DNA from: Burhinus oedicnemus
Taxonomy: Eukaryota; Chordata; Aves; Charadriiformes; Burhinidae
NCBI GenBank assembly: GCA_008921705.1
Contig: VFFE01007216.1
Coordinates: forward strand, 1,828,905 to 1,892,904
Length of the DNA: 64,000 nt
Direction of reading: 5' to 3'
This document shows, one piece after another, positions 37,271-50,251 of this stretch (the first letter of the stretch is position 1; each line of letters opens with the position of its first letter). Both the position numbers and the translations under genes were made by a program. The notes under the pieces were generated by a model, which did no database searches, was not told the DNA's origin, and worked only from the letters and a program-made list of their open reading frames with translations.

Positions 37271-40225
37271 TGAGTCTTCAGAAGATATGGGGTTCCTTCA
37301 TTAGGCAAAATGTCCACGCAGCTTTAAGTCATATGTCACCCTTGGAGACTGCAGAATTTTGAATGCTAAGTGTGTGTTCCTTTTCCCTGCTTTTCTGGGT
37401 GCTCATTGTCAGTAAAGAGGCAAAATGGTGCTGTGCAAGTCTCCAGAGACCTAGTAAGCTAATCGTGACAGCACCTATGGTTCTATTCTAAGAGCACCCA
37501 CTGACCAGCTAGTGGCGCAGAACATTTGGATTTAGAAGAACCTGATATACCAATGACAGTCCAGGGCAATCAGGGTTAATTCCTACTCTTTTGACCTCAC
37601 TGGCTTACTTACATAAAAGCCATTACACAAGTAGGGGGAGTCCAAGGAGAAACATTTTTTGCGACATTCATTACTGACCTTTTGACCACTTAAGAGTTCA
37701 TCAACTGAAGACAGATCATTTTCGCCCTGTTTCCAGAGGAGAAAACAAGCAGCAATGTTATTGCTCCTGTTTAATGAACGTGCTACAATTTTTTGCTTTT
37801 TGTTAGCACTATTTTGGGGGAACCAAAATACGCGCTTCAGCTCTCTGATGAGACAGACTTTACGCTGAAACCCCTTCCCCCTGAAAAATGGGGCTTCTTC
37901 ACATATCATCGGTCACTGCAATATAGGAAACCTCATCGTTTCTGTCATTAACAGTTTAATTCTTGCTTAAAGGTAAGAAATTAGAAAGAAAAGGCATAAT
38001 TAGGCCGAGCATTCAACTTCCTCTCATCCACTTTCTTGCTGAGGGGGGACTGACAGCCAAGTCTGCCTTAATCCCCACGCACCTCAAAGGAGTATTTGCT
38101 TGTATAAAGACCCGTATTCAAGCGACTCCCGGGGGGTGAGTGAGGAGGTATTTGCAGGAGAGAGGAAGGCTAGCGAGCACCAGCTAAAAGCTGGTACAGC
38201 AACAGCAGACAAGCACAAAGACTTCAGCCCTTCTCTCCCCCTGAAAAGCAACAGAAGCTCATCTGTGCTTTAGGACTAAGGCAGCTTTGTAGGGGGATGC
38301 CAGAGGATGGTCTTTACCACCCCCTAGTCCCCTGCGAATTTCCGCCCGCAGAAAAATGCAGCTGAGTTTTTCCAACATTGCCTTGAACAGGGTCCCTTCT
38401 GCACCATGAATACTGGCAGCACATTATTTCTCCCTGCACACAGGCTCAGCTGCAGGATCTCACACACGAGGGGGCTCTGCACGTCCCTCGCTCCTTGCTC
38501 CCCACTGGCTTGAAGTGAGAAGTCCTGTGCTCGCAGCAGCCACTCGCAGGCAAGGCCTCCCAAACCGAGATGCTACTGCATAAAAAGGTGTCCCCTCTAT
38601 CTGCCTGCAAAGCAACAAACAGCTCAGCCCTGAGACAACATTACAACGTGTGCGATTACACAGTTGATAAAGAAAGTTTCAGGAAATGTGCTTTTGTTTC
38701 CTGTAAGTGATTTAGTTAAAAATCTGCTTTGGGATTAATTTGGGTAACAATCTGCTTTGCTAATCATGTGTTTGCATATACTTGTTTGCAATTCCATGTG
38801 TTGTGTATGTCATTACTGAGTGCACAGTTATCATACTTTGCTTTCTGGTAATGTGTAAAGATCTGGTTGAAAAACAGGCACACTTCACAAAAATATCTGA
38901 AATTTTGTCCCTATTTTCCATCACAAACACTTCAATCGGTTGGTCCTGTTGTAAGCATTTGTACTAAACAAAAAACTTTTCTGGTTTTCACTCACAAATT
39001 TCTCACTTTAGAATTTTGAACCAGACCAAAAATATTTCTAATCTTTATTAAATTGACATAATGGAATAATCAGCTTGATACTACAAAGATTTTTATGCTC
39101 CAGAACACCAGGAAATTCTAATAGTTTTTATGGTGCATTGAATTTCCAGGTCTAAACACAGACTGATTATCACTAGGGGGGGCGGTGCAGCAGCAGAAGA
39201 GAGAAAAAGATTTTTGTAGCCATATGCTCCTTCTCATAAAGCTGCACAGTCAATTAATGAGTTGAATAATTTCATATTTGTAGCTATTTGAAAATAAAAT
39301 TGTGCCCATAGCCAAAGAGCCTTCTTTCCACTTGGAGATCAATTTTTATTTATCTGAAATTTGAATGTAAGTTCCTACAAATTGTGGGTGCATTGTTTAC
39401 ATTTGTGCGTTTGTTAATGATCCCATGCAAAAACTACAACGCTAACAATGGAGAGAGCCAGATTGTATCTTTGCCCCAAGCACCGTGGATAACTCTGCCT
39501 CCTCAGCATCAGCATCGGAAAAGAATCAAATCTCTGCCTCCTCTTTGCTCCAAGGGATAGTAATTTGCTGCTGATCTACGGCAGCAGTAAATTACGATGC
39601 ACCAACCCCACTCAGCAGCGCTCACCAATACCCTCGGGTGACTGAGCAAAACCCTCTCCCACTCCTCCATCCATCTGATCATGTCCACGGGAAGAGGCAG
39701 GAGGAGGTGCACCACACCTGCATGGCTGGATAGAAGCACTGCTTCAGGGATTTGTAGGTCAAGCGTTGATTTAGCAAGAGTTTCCTCTACATTTACCACA
39801 CATGCATTTGCAGTCTGACCTTGTGCTGGCCCACGGGTTGTTTGAGTGTTTACACTCACTGTATCTCAGGCCCAGTTCTGTCACCTCAAACTGCTCCAAG
39901 ATGCCCTCATGCTTTCCAAATAGTCGTGCTGTCACATAAATGCCTCAGCAAGTCCAGGAATGGTGCATAGAAGTGTAGGAGGCAGAAAAATACTTGGGCA
40001 AGAGCGTGCTTTAAGGATAGCATGCTATAATTTATCAGCCATCTCTTTCAAGCTTCTAGCCACAGGTAAGAAGGAAAACCCCACTGTGAGGGGAAGCACA
40101 GGTCTCCAGGCAGAAATGGTGTGCTTCTAGTTGGGAAAAAGCATGAGGGCTGGGAAAGAAGCATAATCTGCTCACCCAGTGAGTGGCTCTGTGTCTTGTG
40201 TGGGTCAATCACACACAGGCTTACC
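37271..40225. other. Unique non-coding DNA with a GC-richer patch
   Basis: No gene is established. 38020-38620 is GC-richer than its surroundings and holds a TATAAA (38103-38108) followed 28 bases later by a consensus splice-donor-like GGTGAGT (38135-38141). As a promoter with first exon this spacing is too tight, so I do not call one. The minus-strand frames at 37583-37909 and 39509-39859 have no recognisable domains. Confidence 0.5.
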
Positions 40226-40522
40226 TCATAGAATCATAGAATAATTTTGGTTGGAAAAGACCTTTCAGATCATCGAGTCCAACCATTAACCTAACACTGC
40301 CAAGTCCAGCCCTAAACCATGTCCCTAAGTGCCACATGTCTTTTAAATACCTCCAAGGATGGTGACTCAACCACTTCCCTGGGCAGCCTGTTCCAATGCT
40401 TGACAACCCTTTCAGTGAAGAGATTTTTCCTAATATCCAATCTAAACCTCCTTTGGTGCAACTTGAGGCCACTGTCCTATCACTTGTTACTTAGGAGAAG
40501 AGACTGGTACCCACCTTGCTAC
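40226..40522 (-). mobile_element. CR1 LINE 3' end, near-consensus avian type
   Basis: The left end TCATAGAATCATAGAATAAT is the inverse complement of the CR1 3' terminal tail, so the element is on the minus strand and truncated at its 5' side (right end, about 40522). The interior closely follows a well-known bird CR1: 'gatcatcgagtccaaccattaacctaacactgcc', 'tttaaatacctccaaggatggtgactcaacc' and 'ctgggcagcctgttccaatgcttgacaaccctttc'. An internal gap of about eight bases relative to the remembered family lies near 40338. It encodes only the last part and 3' UTR of the reverse-transcriptase ORF, with no intact protein. Closeness to consensus suggests it is younger than the other CR1 copies here. 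Confidence 0.95.
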
Positions 40523-40679
40523 TCTGCCAGCCACCACTCCACCCGGATCACCACAACAGTTTGGGGCTCATTTGAAGAGCCCAAGAGCACTAGAAATGAC
40601 TCCTGAATGTCTGCCAGGGCTCCTCAGGCTGCAAACGTAAAGGCCAACCATTCAGAAACCCCTCAGTAAGGGTCTAAGG
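40523..40679. other. Unique non-coding DNA
   Basis: This is a short spacer between the CR1 and the palindromic repeat. Its start could hold a few more degraded CR1 bases. Confidence 0.5.
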
Positions 40680-40787
40680 CAAATTTTCAACGGGGCTTCA
40701 CGTATTGGCACTGACATACTTAGAAAATCCAACTATCACCTTCCAGTGAAAGCTTCGGGTATTGAGCGCTTTGGAAAATCTGGCAAT
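40680..40787. repeat. Ancient palindromic repeat copy
   Basis: The element opens 'caaattttcaacggggct' and closes 'attgagcgctttggaaaatctggc', with inverted-repeat logic ('attttc...gaaaat'). The closing phrase matches 'ctcagcactttgaaaatcaggcc' of the sauropsid repeat also seen at 36483-36555. It is longer than that copy and diverged. Confidence 0.5.
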
Positions 40788-43700
40788 AAATCTACAGTCC
40801 ACTCTCTTTGTTTCATTAATTGGCTGTGGGGTTTAATTTCTTCATCTCACTTTCTCCCCTCAAGTGTAATGCTATAATGAATGCAGCTGATACAGGTTCA
40901 TGTTTCTGAGCACAGCTAGATACGCCGCCTGTGGTGATTCACACTTAAGAAATATATTCTGGGTTTTCCAATGGGCCCCTGGCCTTCAATATAAATATGC
41001 CTCCAAAATTATTTCAAGTCCAAGTAGACAAATGATTACTTGAATTTTAAATAAAGACATTGCTGAGGACCATTACAGAGACGTTAGAAAAAGACCACCT
41101 CTGGCTCAGGAAGTCCCTGAACCACAAATTGTGGGAGGTTGAGTGCAGTATCCCTGTTTGCCTGCCGTGCTCTAACACCCTTCCCTTGTACCTGCTATGG
41201 GCCACTCCACTATCAGAGATGAGATAGTGGGCTAAGGGGACCTTTGATTTGGCCTTGTTCTTAAGGTCTTACAGATATTTTTGTTTTTAAGAAGCCAGTA
41301 TCAGTAAGAAGTGAGGATACTAACTGTTTCAAGTTACCATCACCAGAATAAAAAATACCAACTTGGCAGGCACACGATGAACTCTGACACTAGGCTCCCG
41401 TTTGACTGGCACCAGAAAGAATGCCTAACCTTGACTTTCCAGTATTTCCTAGCATTTCCAGAGCCAAAATGATTGCAGATACTACAAAGAGTACAGTGGA
41501 AATTACATCTTAAAAGGAGTTTATTTCTCCAAACATCACAGGCAAAAATAGCAAGCTGGATCCAGTAAATTGCTGTGGCTGTGACTGCAATCGAAAATAA
41601 AAAGCTTCAGCTTATGTCCTCTCACTAACTTACTTCCACTTCAGGGAAGCCTGCAAAATAGGCAACATAGATAATTCTAAGTTCTTTCAGGGATTTTAGA
41701 AACTTTTCTTGCCTCCAAAAGATTCTGACCCCTACACTGCTTTCAAAGAAATAATAACCCAGGCTGTGAAGGTACAAGCTAGCATGAAGCTGAAGATCAA
41801 ACTTTAAAAGGTATTTAGATGCTTGTGCTCTCTTTGATTTCAATGAGGGTTAAAAGCTATTGTATGCCTAAAAACCTGGGACTACAATCTTGCAGTGGTA
41901 TATAAAAAGCAACACAGGCAGCTCCAAACATTCAAAAACTCAAGACCTAGGCCCTTTCCCACACATACAAGAACAGAAATGAACTTGAAAACTGTAAGAT
42001 GTGAGCAAAATAATATAGGTGCACTGAGTTTTCAAGCTTCTCTCCACCATCAGGTGAGCTAAAAACTTTTCTTTTTTAGAATGAAAGTTTAACATTTGCT
42101 GACAAAACCTGAGCCTTAATCTGAAAAGTATTCACCACTGTGAGATCTGTGATAAAACTATGAAGGCTGCAAGCAATGTAAGCCTCAAAGAGTCCCAGCA
42201 TTTTAAGTTAGGGCATTGGTGTAGGTCTGAAGCCTGGGTTAAATCACAAGCAGTAAAATATGCATTTCATCTCATCCTAATCGGTCTGTCAACATCCTAA
42301 AATCACAAAACAGAGTGGAACAACTAGGAGTATCTCTCCCAAAGAGTCCTGGAATTGCAATAACAGGATCTCTGCACTCACATCAGCCCAGGATGGAAGG
42401 ATACTTTCTAGGCACATAGCCGTGTAAAGTAAATGTGACTTTTTCACTATTTCACTTCAACAAGCAACAGACCTTCCATTAGAACAAAAATACAAAACCA
42501 AATAAAAAAACGAGAAGGTCTTGCTGACGTCTGTAAAATAGGAGAAAAAATCATGGAGGAAATGTCTGAAAATGAAGCCAATGCTTTGGATGTGCACTGT
42601 GAGAATCCCAGCAGCATCACTGCCAAGTCACTACAGCAGCTGATTTTGGGGTTATGCTGTCTCTCTTTATAGCACGGCAACTCAGCCACAGAATGAGGTG
42701 GTGGTGGGAGACACAGGGGAGCTACCCCAGGGTTGACAAACATGAGCCAAAACTTCTCCAAATGAATTTTAGGTGATCAATGAACCATGGTGGAATTTGT
42801 TCTATTTCTAGTCCTGCCAAAACCTCAGATAAGAGACGCTCACTTCTGGAACTGACCCTGAAAACTCAGAGAGAAGCAAAAGCTGATTCCACTCTCACAC
42901 GCCCCAATCTCTCGCACATGCCATTATATCTCATTGGGTTCCCTGGTAATCCTGCATCTCATGCCAATAGGACACAGGGTAATAATTGCACAGGAGTGTC
43001 TCCAAAAGTAAACCAGTAGATTCAGACAGAAAGAGTGACTAAGTGTGATTAACCAACACAATAAATTCAAATGACCAAGTAGCTTGGACCAATATTTACC
43101 AGTGCATGCTGTTGAGTTGATCAGAATACAGAACTCTTTGTGCATGGAAGAGATAGTCTGTTATCATGCTGCAGCTTGTCTTTCACACCACATGCACCAC
43201 TTACTACACAACTGAAGCACAGCTTAGCAATTTTATTCAGCTGGTCTGCCACAAAAACTCAATTTAAAAACTGCATTATTGTAACTTGTGGATATGGATC
43301 CCATTAACTAGCTCCTTGTCACTTCATATAAGCACCATTTCTTCGCATTTAAGGCACAATTTTAGTAGGAGTTTTCCTTTTCTTTTTTTTTTCCCCGCCC
43401 TTCTCTCTCCTGTGTTATCTTAATCTGACTAAACTTTTTCTATCTGCTTCTCTGTACTTTCACCATCCCTCTGGCATTTTAAGACAGGAGGTACATTTTT
43501 AGGAGCTTGTTCATTCACTGGAGAGGCACATCCTTGTTTAATATGAAAGGAAGGGGGGAAGAATCATTTCGGGTACCATGGAAGGGGTTTAAAGACACGT
43601 CATTGCTCTCCAAGATTCTCCATTACTCAACAATACAGCATGGATACTAAATAGAAAACTCAAAAACTGGCATTTTAAGGTTCTCAGTTCCAGACAGATA

Positions 43701-46700
43701 ATTTAATACCATCAGAATACGAGACATGAACCTCCTTTAGCATCAGGTAGCCTCTCCAGTGATCTGGGTGTTTACACCTCACTCGTCACCACGCCATCCT
43801 GTCACCTCTGCTTCCCTATCTCCTCATCTATCCAGTCTTTTTTTGTAGGAGCTAAAGCTCAACTCCATACTAACTCCAATGTCAAAGCTCTGCCAGCCCT
43901 TCCCTTCCAAACTCTCTCCCTTTTTTCTCTTTTTTAACCTGTGACTTCTCTTTCAGCTGATTTAAAAACAGATTGCTCTGAGCTGAAAACATGCGAAGCA
44001 TTATCAGTCCTGTAATATTTTCATCCACCAAATATTAACTTATTTTGTGCTTTGAAAAATGCACTTCAGCACAGTTTCAGCTCATACATACACTCAGCAA
44101 GGCAGAATCTGGCCATTTTTACAGTCTTTATACTGTGCCCTTTTCAATTTCCAGCTAGGACAGTGGCCTGAAGGCTGCTTGAACTTGCACCACAGTCTGA
44201 AAGCCAGGGAGAAGCGGAGTGCCAAAGTGACCTACATTTCTCCTCACAATTCCTTAGCTTGACAGAAAATCAGCCAGACTTGAGGCAGGATCTCAAAATC
44301 CCTTGGCTTCACTCTGTGTTCTCTGAGAACCACAGTGCTGAGTGGGGAATAATAAATAAGCAAGGTTCTCTGATAAGGGGTGTCCTGGCAGGCAGGTTGC
44401 ACAGGATGGAGAGTTTGTGTGAAGGGCAAGACTTAGTGCCAAATGGGACTCAGTCCCTAACAGGACGTTGTCGGCATCATTACAGGTTCTGTAGCAAACT
44501 AAAAATAATGGAGTAACACAAGTATTTCTTTGTATTATACGATTACATTTTTCAAAACAAATGCCATTAGCTGAAAGTTGTGTGGGTACGGGGAATGCCC
44601 AATCCTAATACTCTGTCTAGGATAACAAGGCCAGTAAGAAGTCAATTTTAAGTCAATAATATTCACTCTTCCTACTGTTTGCTTCTATTTTGCTCAACTG
44701 AAGCACTGACAGATCAGTTTCCAGTTATAGACAGGTTGTCATAATGCTGCTGGACACTGGAACATGCCACTAAAGCCATGTGAAGAAATGTCAATCCTGG
44801 CAGTTAGTGACATTTCAGTTCCAGATTAGTAAGACTGAGATAAAAGAAAAATGGGCAAACAAAGCCTTGACTCTCAACACTTGTTTACTTTGAAAGAATG
44901 TAATATCTACCCACAATGTATCAGTCATGCCCATTTTTGATGATTTATACAGCTCAAGAAGGAAGTCCAAGATTGCTGCCCCGACTTCTCTCCCCTAGCA
45001 CTCGGTTTGCATAAGTAAAATTACTGTTGTCAACAGGGCCATTCCTAATTTAAATAAAACTGAAACCAGAATCATGCCTTATGTTATGATCCTAAAACAC
45101 TCTGCTTAAGTAGTGAAGAGGTCATGTCTATGGCAAACCACAAGGAAGAAAAAGCCAGTTCCTAATTGTGAAAGTTCATGAAATCATGCTTGTATGTATT
45201 TCTAATTGTTGATGCTACTGAAGCTCTCCTGAAGGATCTGCGTTGAGCTTTGACAAATGACTTTGAGATCTTGAAAGTCCAAAAGTTACAAAGTTATTCA
45301 CAAGAATGCAGCTGGATTTTTATTTGCCACAGCATCACAGCCAGCACACCAACAGCTTGACAACATTTGAAACACAGCCAAGTCAACAACTTCAAAGTTG
45401 CCAACGTGACTACCAGTGTGCCTTAACCAAAACACCTACTGGGTGGAGCAATGCATGTAAGTTTTGAGAGACTTACGAAAAGAGCACAAATAACTACGAT
45501 ACACTGTTCCAGGGAACCCCTTCTTTTTCATATCTTTGATCTCTTACAAATATAAATTAGTGCTTTCAACACTTGGGATCCCTCTTTTAAAAACACCAAT
45601 AAACTGAATGATGCGGCCAAGGCTATATATGACTTCTTGCTGAAGATGATGGGAATGCCTTAATTGGGAATCAGATAATTCCCACAGAGATAAAGTCACA
45701 AGGCTGCAAGGAAGAACCCAAGAGTCCTGGTTCCCACCCCTGTACTCATGAGACAGCATTTTCCACAAGCATTTGTGAACAGAGGATTTAAAGCACCCAG
45801 GCTGCAGGTCACTAGGCATATACCCTGGTTAGAGTGGAAGGTAACATCAGCTAACAGTAAAACATTACACAAGTGAAACTCACAGCAAGGTAGTTCTCAA
45901 CCTGGTTGTAGTATTTCCTTGACATTCAGAAGATAACTTTTATATGGGACGACTAAGGGAAAATAATATTCTGTGGCATAGAATTTGTAAAGTTTGTCTA
46001 GGTTATCTAGCCAAATACAGTCTTAAGCTAGTCAAATGGGCTTCTAAGTGATCCTTATCCCCTGGGATACCACATCTCACATTGCTTGCAAAATTCCTTA
46101 CATTCTACAAAAAATTCTGCAGCAGTTGACCATCGTGATGAGGTATCAAGGACTTCAGCATATCTGCTCAAGTTCTTCCATTATCAGTCTGTTTGGAATA
46201 AACTGCACACTGAACAGTGACAATTATTAGCGATACCTGTACACAATTGTCTTACCCCATGCAATTCCTTTATCAAGTGTCTCGTGTTGAAAAAAAAAAT
46301 TCATTTTCTTTCTTGGACTTAATTTGCTCATTTAATTACCATCAGTATGTGGGATTAAGTATATCCCTCAAAAGGAAAAAAGAGACATTGTTATACTTTT
46401 AAAAATAAACTTTCAGTATCCCATGCACTAAAATACAGTATTTGAGCATAAATATTCCTTTTTGCAAAGCAAGAACTGCTTTGATCTCTTTGCTGCAGTT
46501 AATTGATACATTTTGGCATGTCAGAGCACCAGAGGGAAAAAAAAAAAGACAAACAGCCTGAAATTCTAACAAAGGTTTAAGGAAACCTTTTCTCCTTCTA
46601 CATCCTGTACTTATTCTTTCCACGCTGGTCCTGAAAACAAAAGTCCAATTTTCAAGGCAAAGGACACCTAGGGGGACTTTATAGGCAAAGTATTTATCTT

Positions 46701-47167
46701 CTTAAAGTCCTCTTTCACAACATTAAACTAATGGGTAATTTTAATTAAGCTGTACGAGACCCCCTCCAAATCTATTCCCCTCATTAAAGCACTACAACAA
46801 CAAGCCATTGGTACATTCTGCTGATCTTTAAGAATGTAGACAAAAAGGCTGAGTCTTGATACAAAGTTCGCTGAGACTTTTACATCTTCCCCATGTAAAA
46901 ATTGCAGGGCTGGAGCCTCAGTTATCAGTGAAAGTCCCAGTATGGAAGCTAATGATATGCAGGCTTGGGCTGCTAGAGGGAACATACAGCAATAATCACA
47001 CTAAAGAACTATTGCTAAGGCAGATATATTGCCTTGCCATTGTATCTATTTAGCAGTTCTACCCTAGTCTGTCTCTACATTAAGACAGTTTAGAAAGTGA
47101 AAGCTTTCTGTTTTAATCATCTTAATGCAGTGGGCAGTGAAGAGGATGCATAAAAATGTTGCTCTTT
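40788..47167. other. Unique non-coding DNA
   Basis: No gene or confident repeat is visible in 6.4 kb. Open frames stay near or below 104 codons, fall on both strands and show no domains. 43360-43440 and 43910-43940 are T/C-rich. Confidence 0.55.
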
Positions 47168-47190
47168 AAAAAAAAAAAAAAAAAAAAAAA
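47168..47190. repeat. Poly-A tract (23 bases)
   Basis: An uninterrupted A run. No retrotransposon body is recognised upstream and no clear flanking duplication is seen, so it may be a simple homopolymer. Confidence 0.95.
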
Positions 47191-48840
47191 GAGTTACAGA
47201 TTCTTTTCACTTAGCTTTTAATTTAAGGAAGGAGAGGTGAGTTCTTAGATCGGGATGAAGCAACCTTGTGGGGACACATTCAGGACTGAGAGCGCAGCAC
47301 TTAGATGATACCTTCCATGCACCAAGCCTGAGGATGGACTGTGACCACTGGGGTGCTGCTGCACTGGCCTGATTTACTACGGCTTCTGCTTCAAGTGGTC
47401 GTCAAAGCAAGTTCAGGCACGGTTCATCATTATTATTTCATCAATTAAATGCACTATGCTCAGCTGGCAGCCAGTGAAGTAGGCTGTCACAGATGCATCC
47501 AAATCCAGGTCAAAGGGGGTCTTTGTTCTTAAAAAAAAAAAAAAAATCCACTGTGGAATGAGACGTTCCATACTAATCAAAATAGAAATGGTGGAAAAAA
47601 CAAAACCTTAAGATCTAGCAGAAGTTGACCAAGGGGAAAAAATAGCATACTTTTGTCTCTCTTTTTATTCACTGGAAACACTTCATCTTCTTGGGTTCAA
47701 AGAAACTTCCATTAGGCAAAAATTCAATACTCGGCACTACTTCAGCAAAATACCCTTGCTGCAAAAGGCTCAGAAAAAATCCCAGGCATTTGAGGAATTT
47801 TTTTCTTCACCAGAAATCTTATTGTTTTGTTTTCAATGCAGGAGACAAATGAACGATACTGCCCAGTCACTGGAATGCCCTCTAAACCTCGCCACAATCC
47901 AAAGCCTCTGCTACAGGCAGCTTTGCTCTCCCAGGGTGCTGATAGAGGTGCAGTGACCTCAGCAGACCCGAACCACACCAGTTTTCTTCTCTGAAACAGC
48001 AATCCACAAAATTCCTTTATGAGCCATGTCACCACAACTGAAGAGCGACTCAGGCATTGCTGCTATTTTTAAAGCACACCTTTCCTTTGCTCCAGAATCT
48101 ATTTTTACATAACCTCGATCTTGCAGATACGTTGAGTGGTCAGCACTGCTGGCCTTTGAAATCTAGCAGCTTTGGAGCTGTTTAATGTTAGTGTAGTGTT
48201 TGTTCGTACAGACTGATGGCGATTATTTGAGGCATCAGATGGATCACAGAGACTTTTCAAAGGAATTCTGTGTATTTTGTACCTCAGTTCTGTTAGCTTA
48301 TATCACGGATATTCTCATTTGTTCCAAGTCATTATATGCGTGACTTTATACAACATTGATTGTAGGGGTGGGTGACAAATATGTTTTCTTTTCAAAGGTT
48401 ATCAGCTGACAAATAACTACCATTAATCTTGGCTCTCCATCTAGGACGTGAGGATTTAGCCCCATCTCCTTCAGAAATTTATATTGGAAAGGAGTACAGA
48501 AAAGGAATGGGTGTATCCTTCCCTGAATGGCAGCCAATGCACTAAGATCCCATGCGGGAGGAGGAGAGTGCAGCCAGCATCATCAAACTAAAAGCCCAAC
48601 CCACACGGCTGACAGGACTTCATTTGATAATGAGCATCAGTTTAATCTTAACTGCAATAGCAGAAAGGCAGGCCAAAGAGGCCCTGTGCTGCATTACTGA
48701 GGAATCTCGGTACTGTTTTTTTTCCAAGAGGTAAGATAATCAATACTGAAAATTACAATAATCAATAACAGTTCCAAACCTAATTACAAGCCATTCTCCA
48801 CTCATACTAAACTGTCAGTATCATTAATAAAAGCATAACT
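47191..48840. other. Unique non-coding DNA
   Basis: A second A-run of 16 lies at 47531-47546. Otherwise no gene or repeat is recognised. Frames at 47742-48035 (minus) and 47756-47956 (plus) overlap on opposite strands and are not protein-like. Confidence 0.5.
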
Positions 48841-48895
48841 GCTCTGATCTTGCTCCCCTTTCAATCAATAGATTTCAATGGGTGCAGCTAGAGTT
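48841..48895. repeat. Ancient palindromic repeat fragment
   Basis: 'gctctgatcttgctcccctttcaatc' followed by 'agatttcaatgggtgcagc' matches the pattern 'tgatcctgctcccattgaaatcaatgggag' of old sauropsid repeats. The two halves are inverted around a short AT loop. Confidence 0.4.
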
Positions 48896-49018
48896 CCTTG
48901 TCACAACATGTTGTTCTTCATCCTTTATTCCTCTTCTTTTGTATAAAAGATGGCATTCACTGCCTTGCTTCTGCCAGCTACAGAAAAGGTCTGGCCACAA
49001 AAAATTGTGATATACTAG

Positions 49019-49789
49019 TGTCATGCTTTGGGCCAGACTGGCCACTGAAGCAAACGACAGATGCTCTCCCCCACCTTTCCCTCCAAGGAGAGGAGGGAGA
49101 GAGAGAAAGAGACTATGAGTTTAGAAGAAACTAAACTACTTTAATGAAAATACTAATAAATTAATCAAATAATTAAAAAAGAAAATAATGAAATATATAC
49201 AATATATATAAAACCAGTATTGAGCTCCCAGGATAGCGATCATGTCACCGACAGGCATGGGGAAAGTCCCAGACTGAACTCAGCGATGGATGGGAGCTGG
49301 ATTCCAGGTCTGGATTCAGGAATGCAGGGATTGGGATCAAAGGCAGACAAACAGACAGAGTCCTCCTTGGACACCAGCCATTGAAGAAAAATGAGCTGAC
49401 CCTTTGATCCCTCAGCTTCTATACTGAGCATGATGCAGATGGAATGGAATACCCTGTTGGTCAGTTTTGGGTCACCTGTCCTGTCCACTCCTCCCCGCAG
49501 GTGCGAGCCCTCTACACTTTTCCACTTCCAACCTTTCAACAGGGCAAATAACAAAGTGAGCTGACCTTGATTGTTACAGCAATAAGTATAAGCAAGAGCT
49601 TCTCTGCATACCATTCCATGGCATAACTTACAGCTAATCAGGTCTTATCTCTCTGAGAGCGAACAGTGTCTCCCCAATATGCTGTTTTTTTCAGAGAGTT
49701 TCAGAGAGTTCAGTTAGTTAGAAGAGGCTTAGCTGCAAAGTAAAATTACTGAAAAGAAAATTAGTTCTGTTTTACCTCAAACCAGGACA
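49019..49789 (-). mobile_element. Solo LTR of an avian ERVL-type endogenous retrovirus
   Basis: The 771-bp element has TGTCATGC at its left edge and CCAGGACA at its right edge, giving TG...CA ends on either strand. It is flanked by perfect 5-bp duplications ACTAG (49014-49018 and 49790-49794). Read on the minus strand it begins TGTCCTGGTTT and shares the 'TATTCCAT...CATGCTCAGTATA' block with the LTR at 15506, so the two are relatives of different length. The TATA position is TATAGA (49418-49423), and ATTAAA (49140-49145) is a plausible poly-A signal. The 124-codon open frame inside it is not viral coding sequence. No gag, pol or env is attached. Intact duplications with no mutation suggest a modest age. 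Confidence 0.93.
49140..49145 (-). terminator. LTR polyadenylation signal (ATTAAA)
   Basis: ATTAAA on the minus strand lies about 120 bases before the 3' end of the LTR, in an AT-rich stretch after the putative TATA region. This is the usual layout of the R/U5 boundary. Activity is not known. Confidence 0.4.
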
Positions 49790-49899
49790 ACTAGGCATCT
49801 CCAACATTGAAAGAGAAAACAGCATGTGCAATAACTCGGGTGGAAGTGACACAGCAGCCTTTTCTATGCAGGCATATCAAAGCATTTGCACATTAACTA

Positions 49900-50010
49900 T
49901 CACATTAAAGCAGAGTTCGACTATCCTCAACAACAGATGGGGACACTGAGGCCACAGACATGTAACGATTTGCCCACAGTTAGAGATGAGAAACCAGAAG
50001 TTGGACACAG
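49900..50010 (+). mobile_element. MIR SINE fragment
   Basis: 'caacaacagatggggacactgaggccacagacatgtaacgatttgcccacagttagagatgagaaacc' follows the MIR core ('cagatgaggaaactgaggcacagagaggttaagtgacttgcccaaggtcacac'). It starts about 110 bp after the LTR target duplication. The tRNA-derived head is missing. Confidence 0.75.
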
Positions 50011-50251
50011 TGTTGGACTTCACAGTGTTTTTCTTGTGTATTCTTTCAACCACAAGTCACTTTAGAACCCTGCCTTTTATGTACATACAATACACATTTA
50101 TCTTCACATTTTCTAGATCTTGAGCCAAAGATAAACATGAGCTTTGCTCACAGAATTTGAGCACAGCCCCTCTAGTAAGGGTGTAAGGAAATCAGCATCT
50201 TCTATTACTCTGGCTCCTAATAGAATAAGGTGTTATTCAACAATACCTACA
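50011..50251. other. Unique non-coding spacer
   Basis: Nothing recognisable is present between the MIR and the CR1. Confidence 0.5.

Noticed and set aside
40221..40606. Open frames on both strands over the CR1
   Set aside because: They are out-of-frame readings of the CR1 3' end and its flank.
49240..49614. 124-codon minus-strand open frame
   Set aside because: It lies wholly inside the solo LTR, which does not encode protein in this class.
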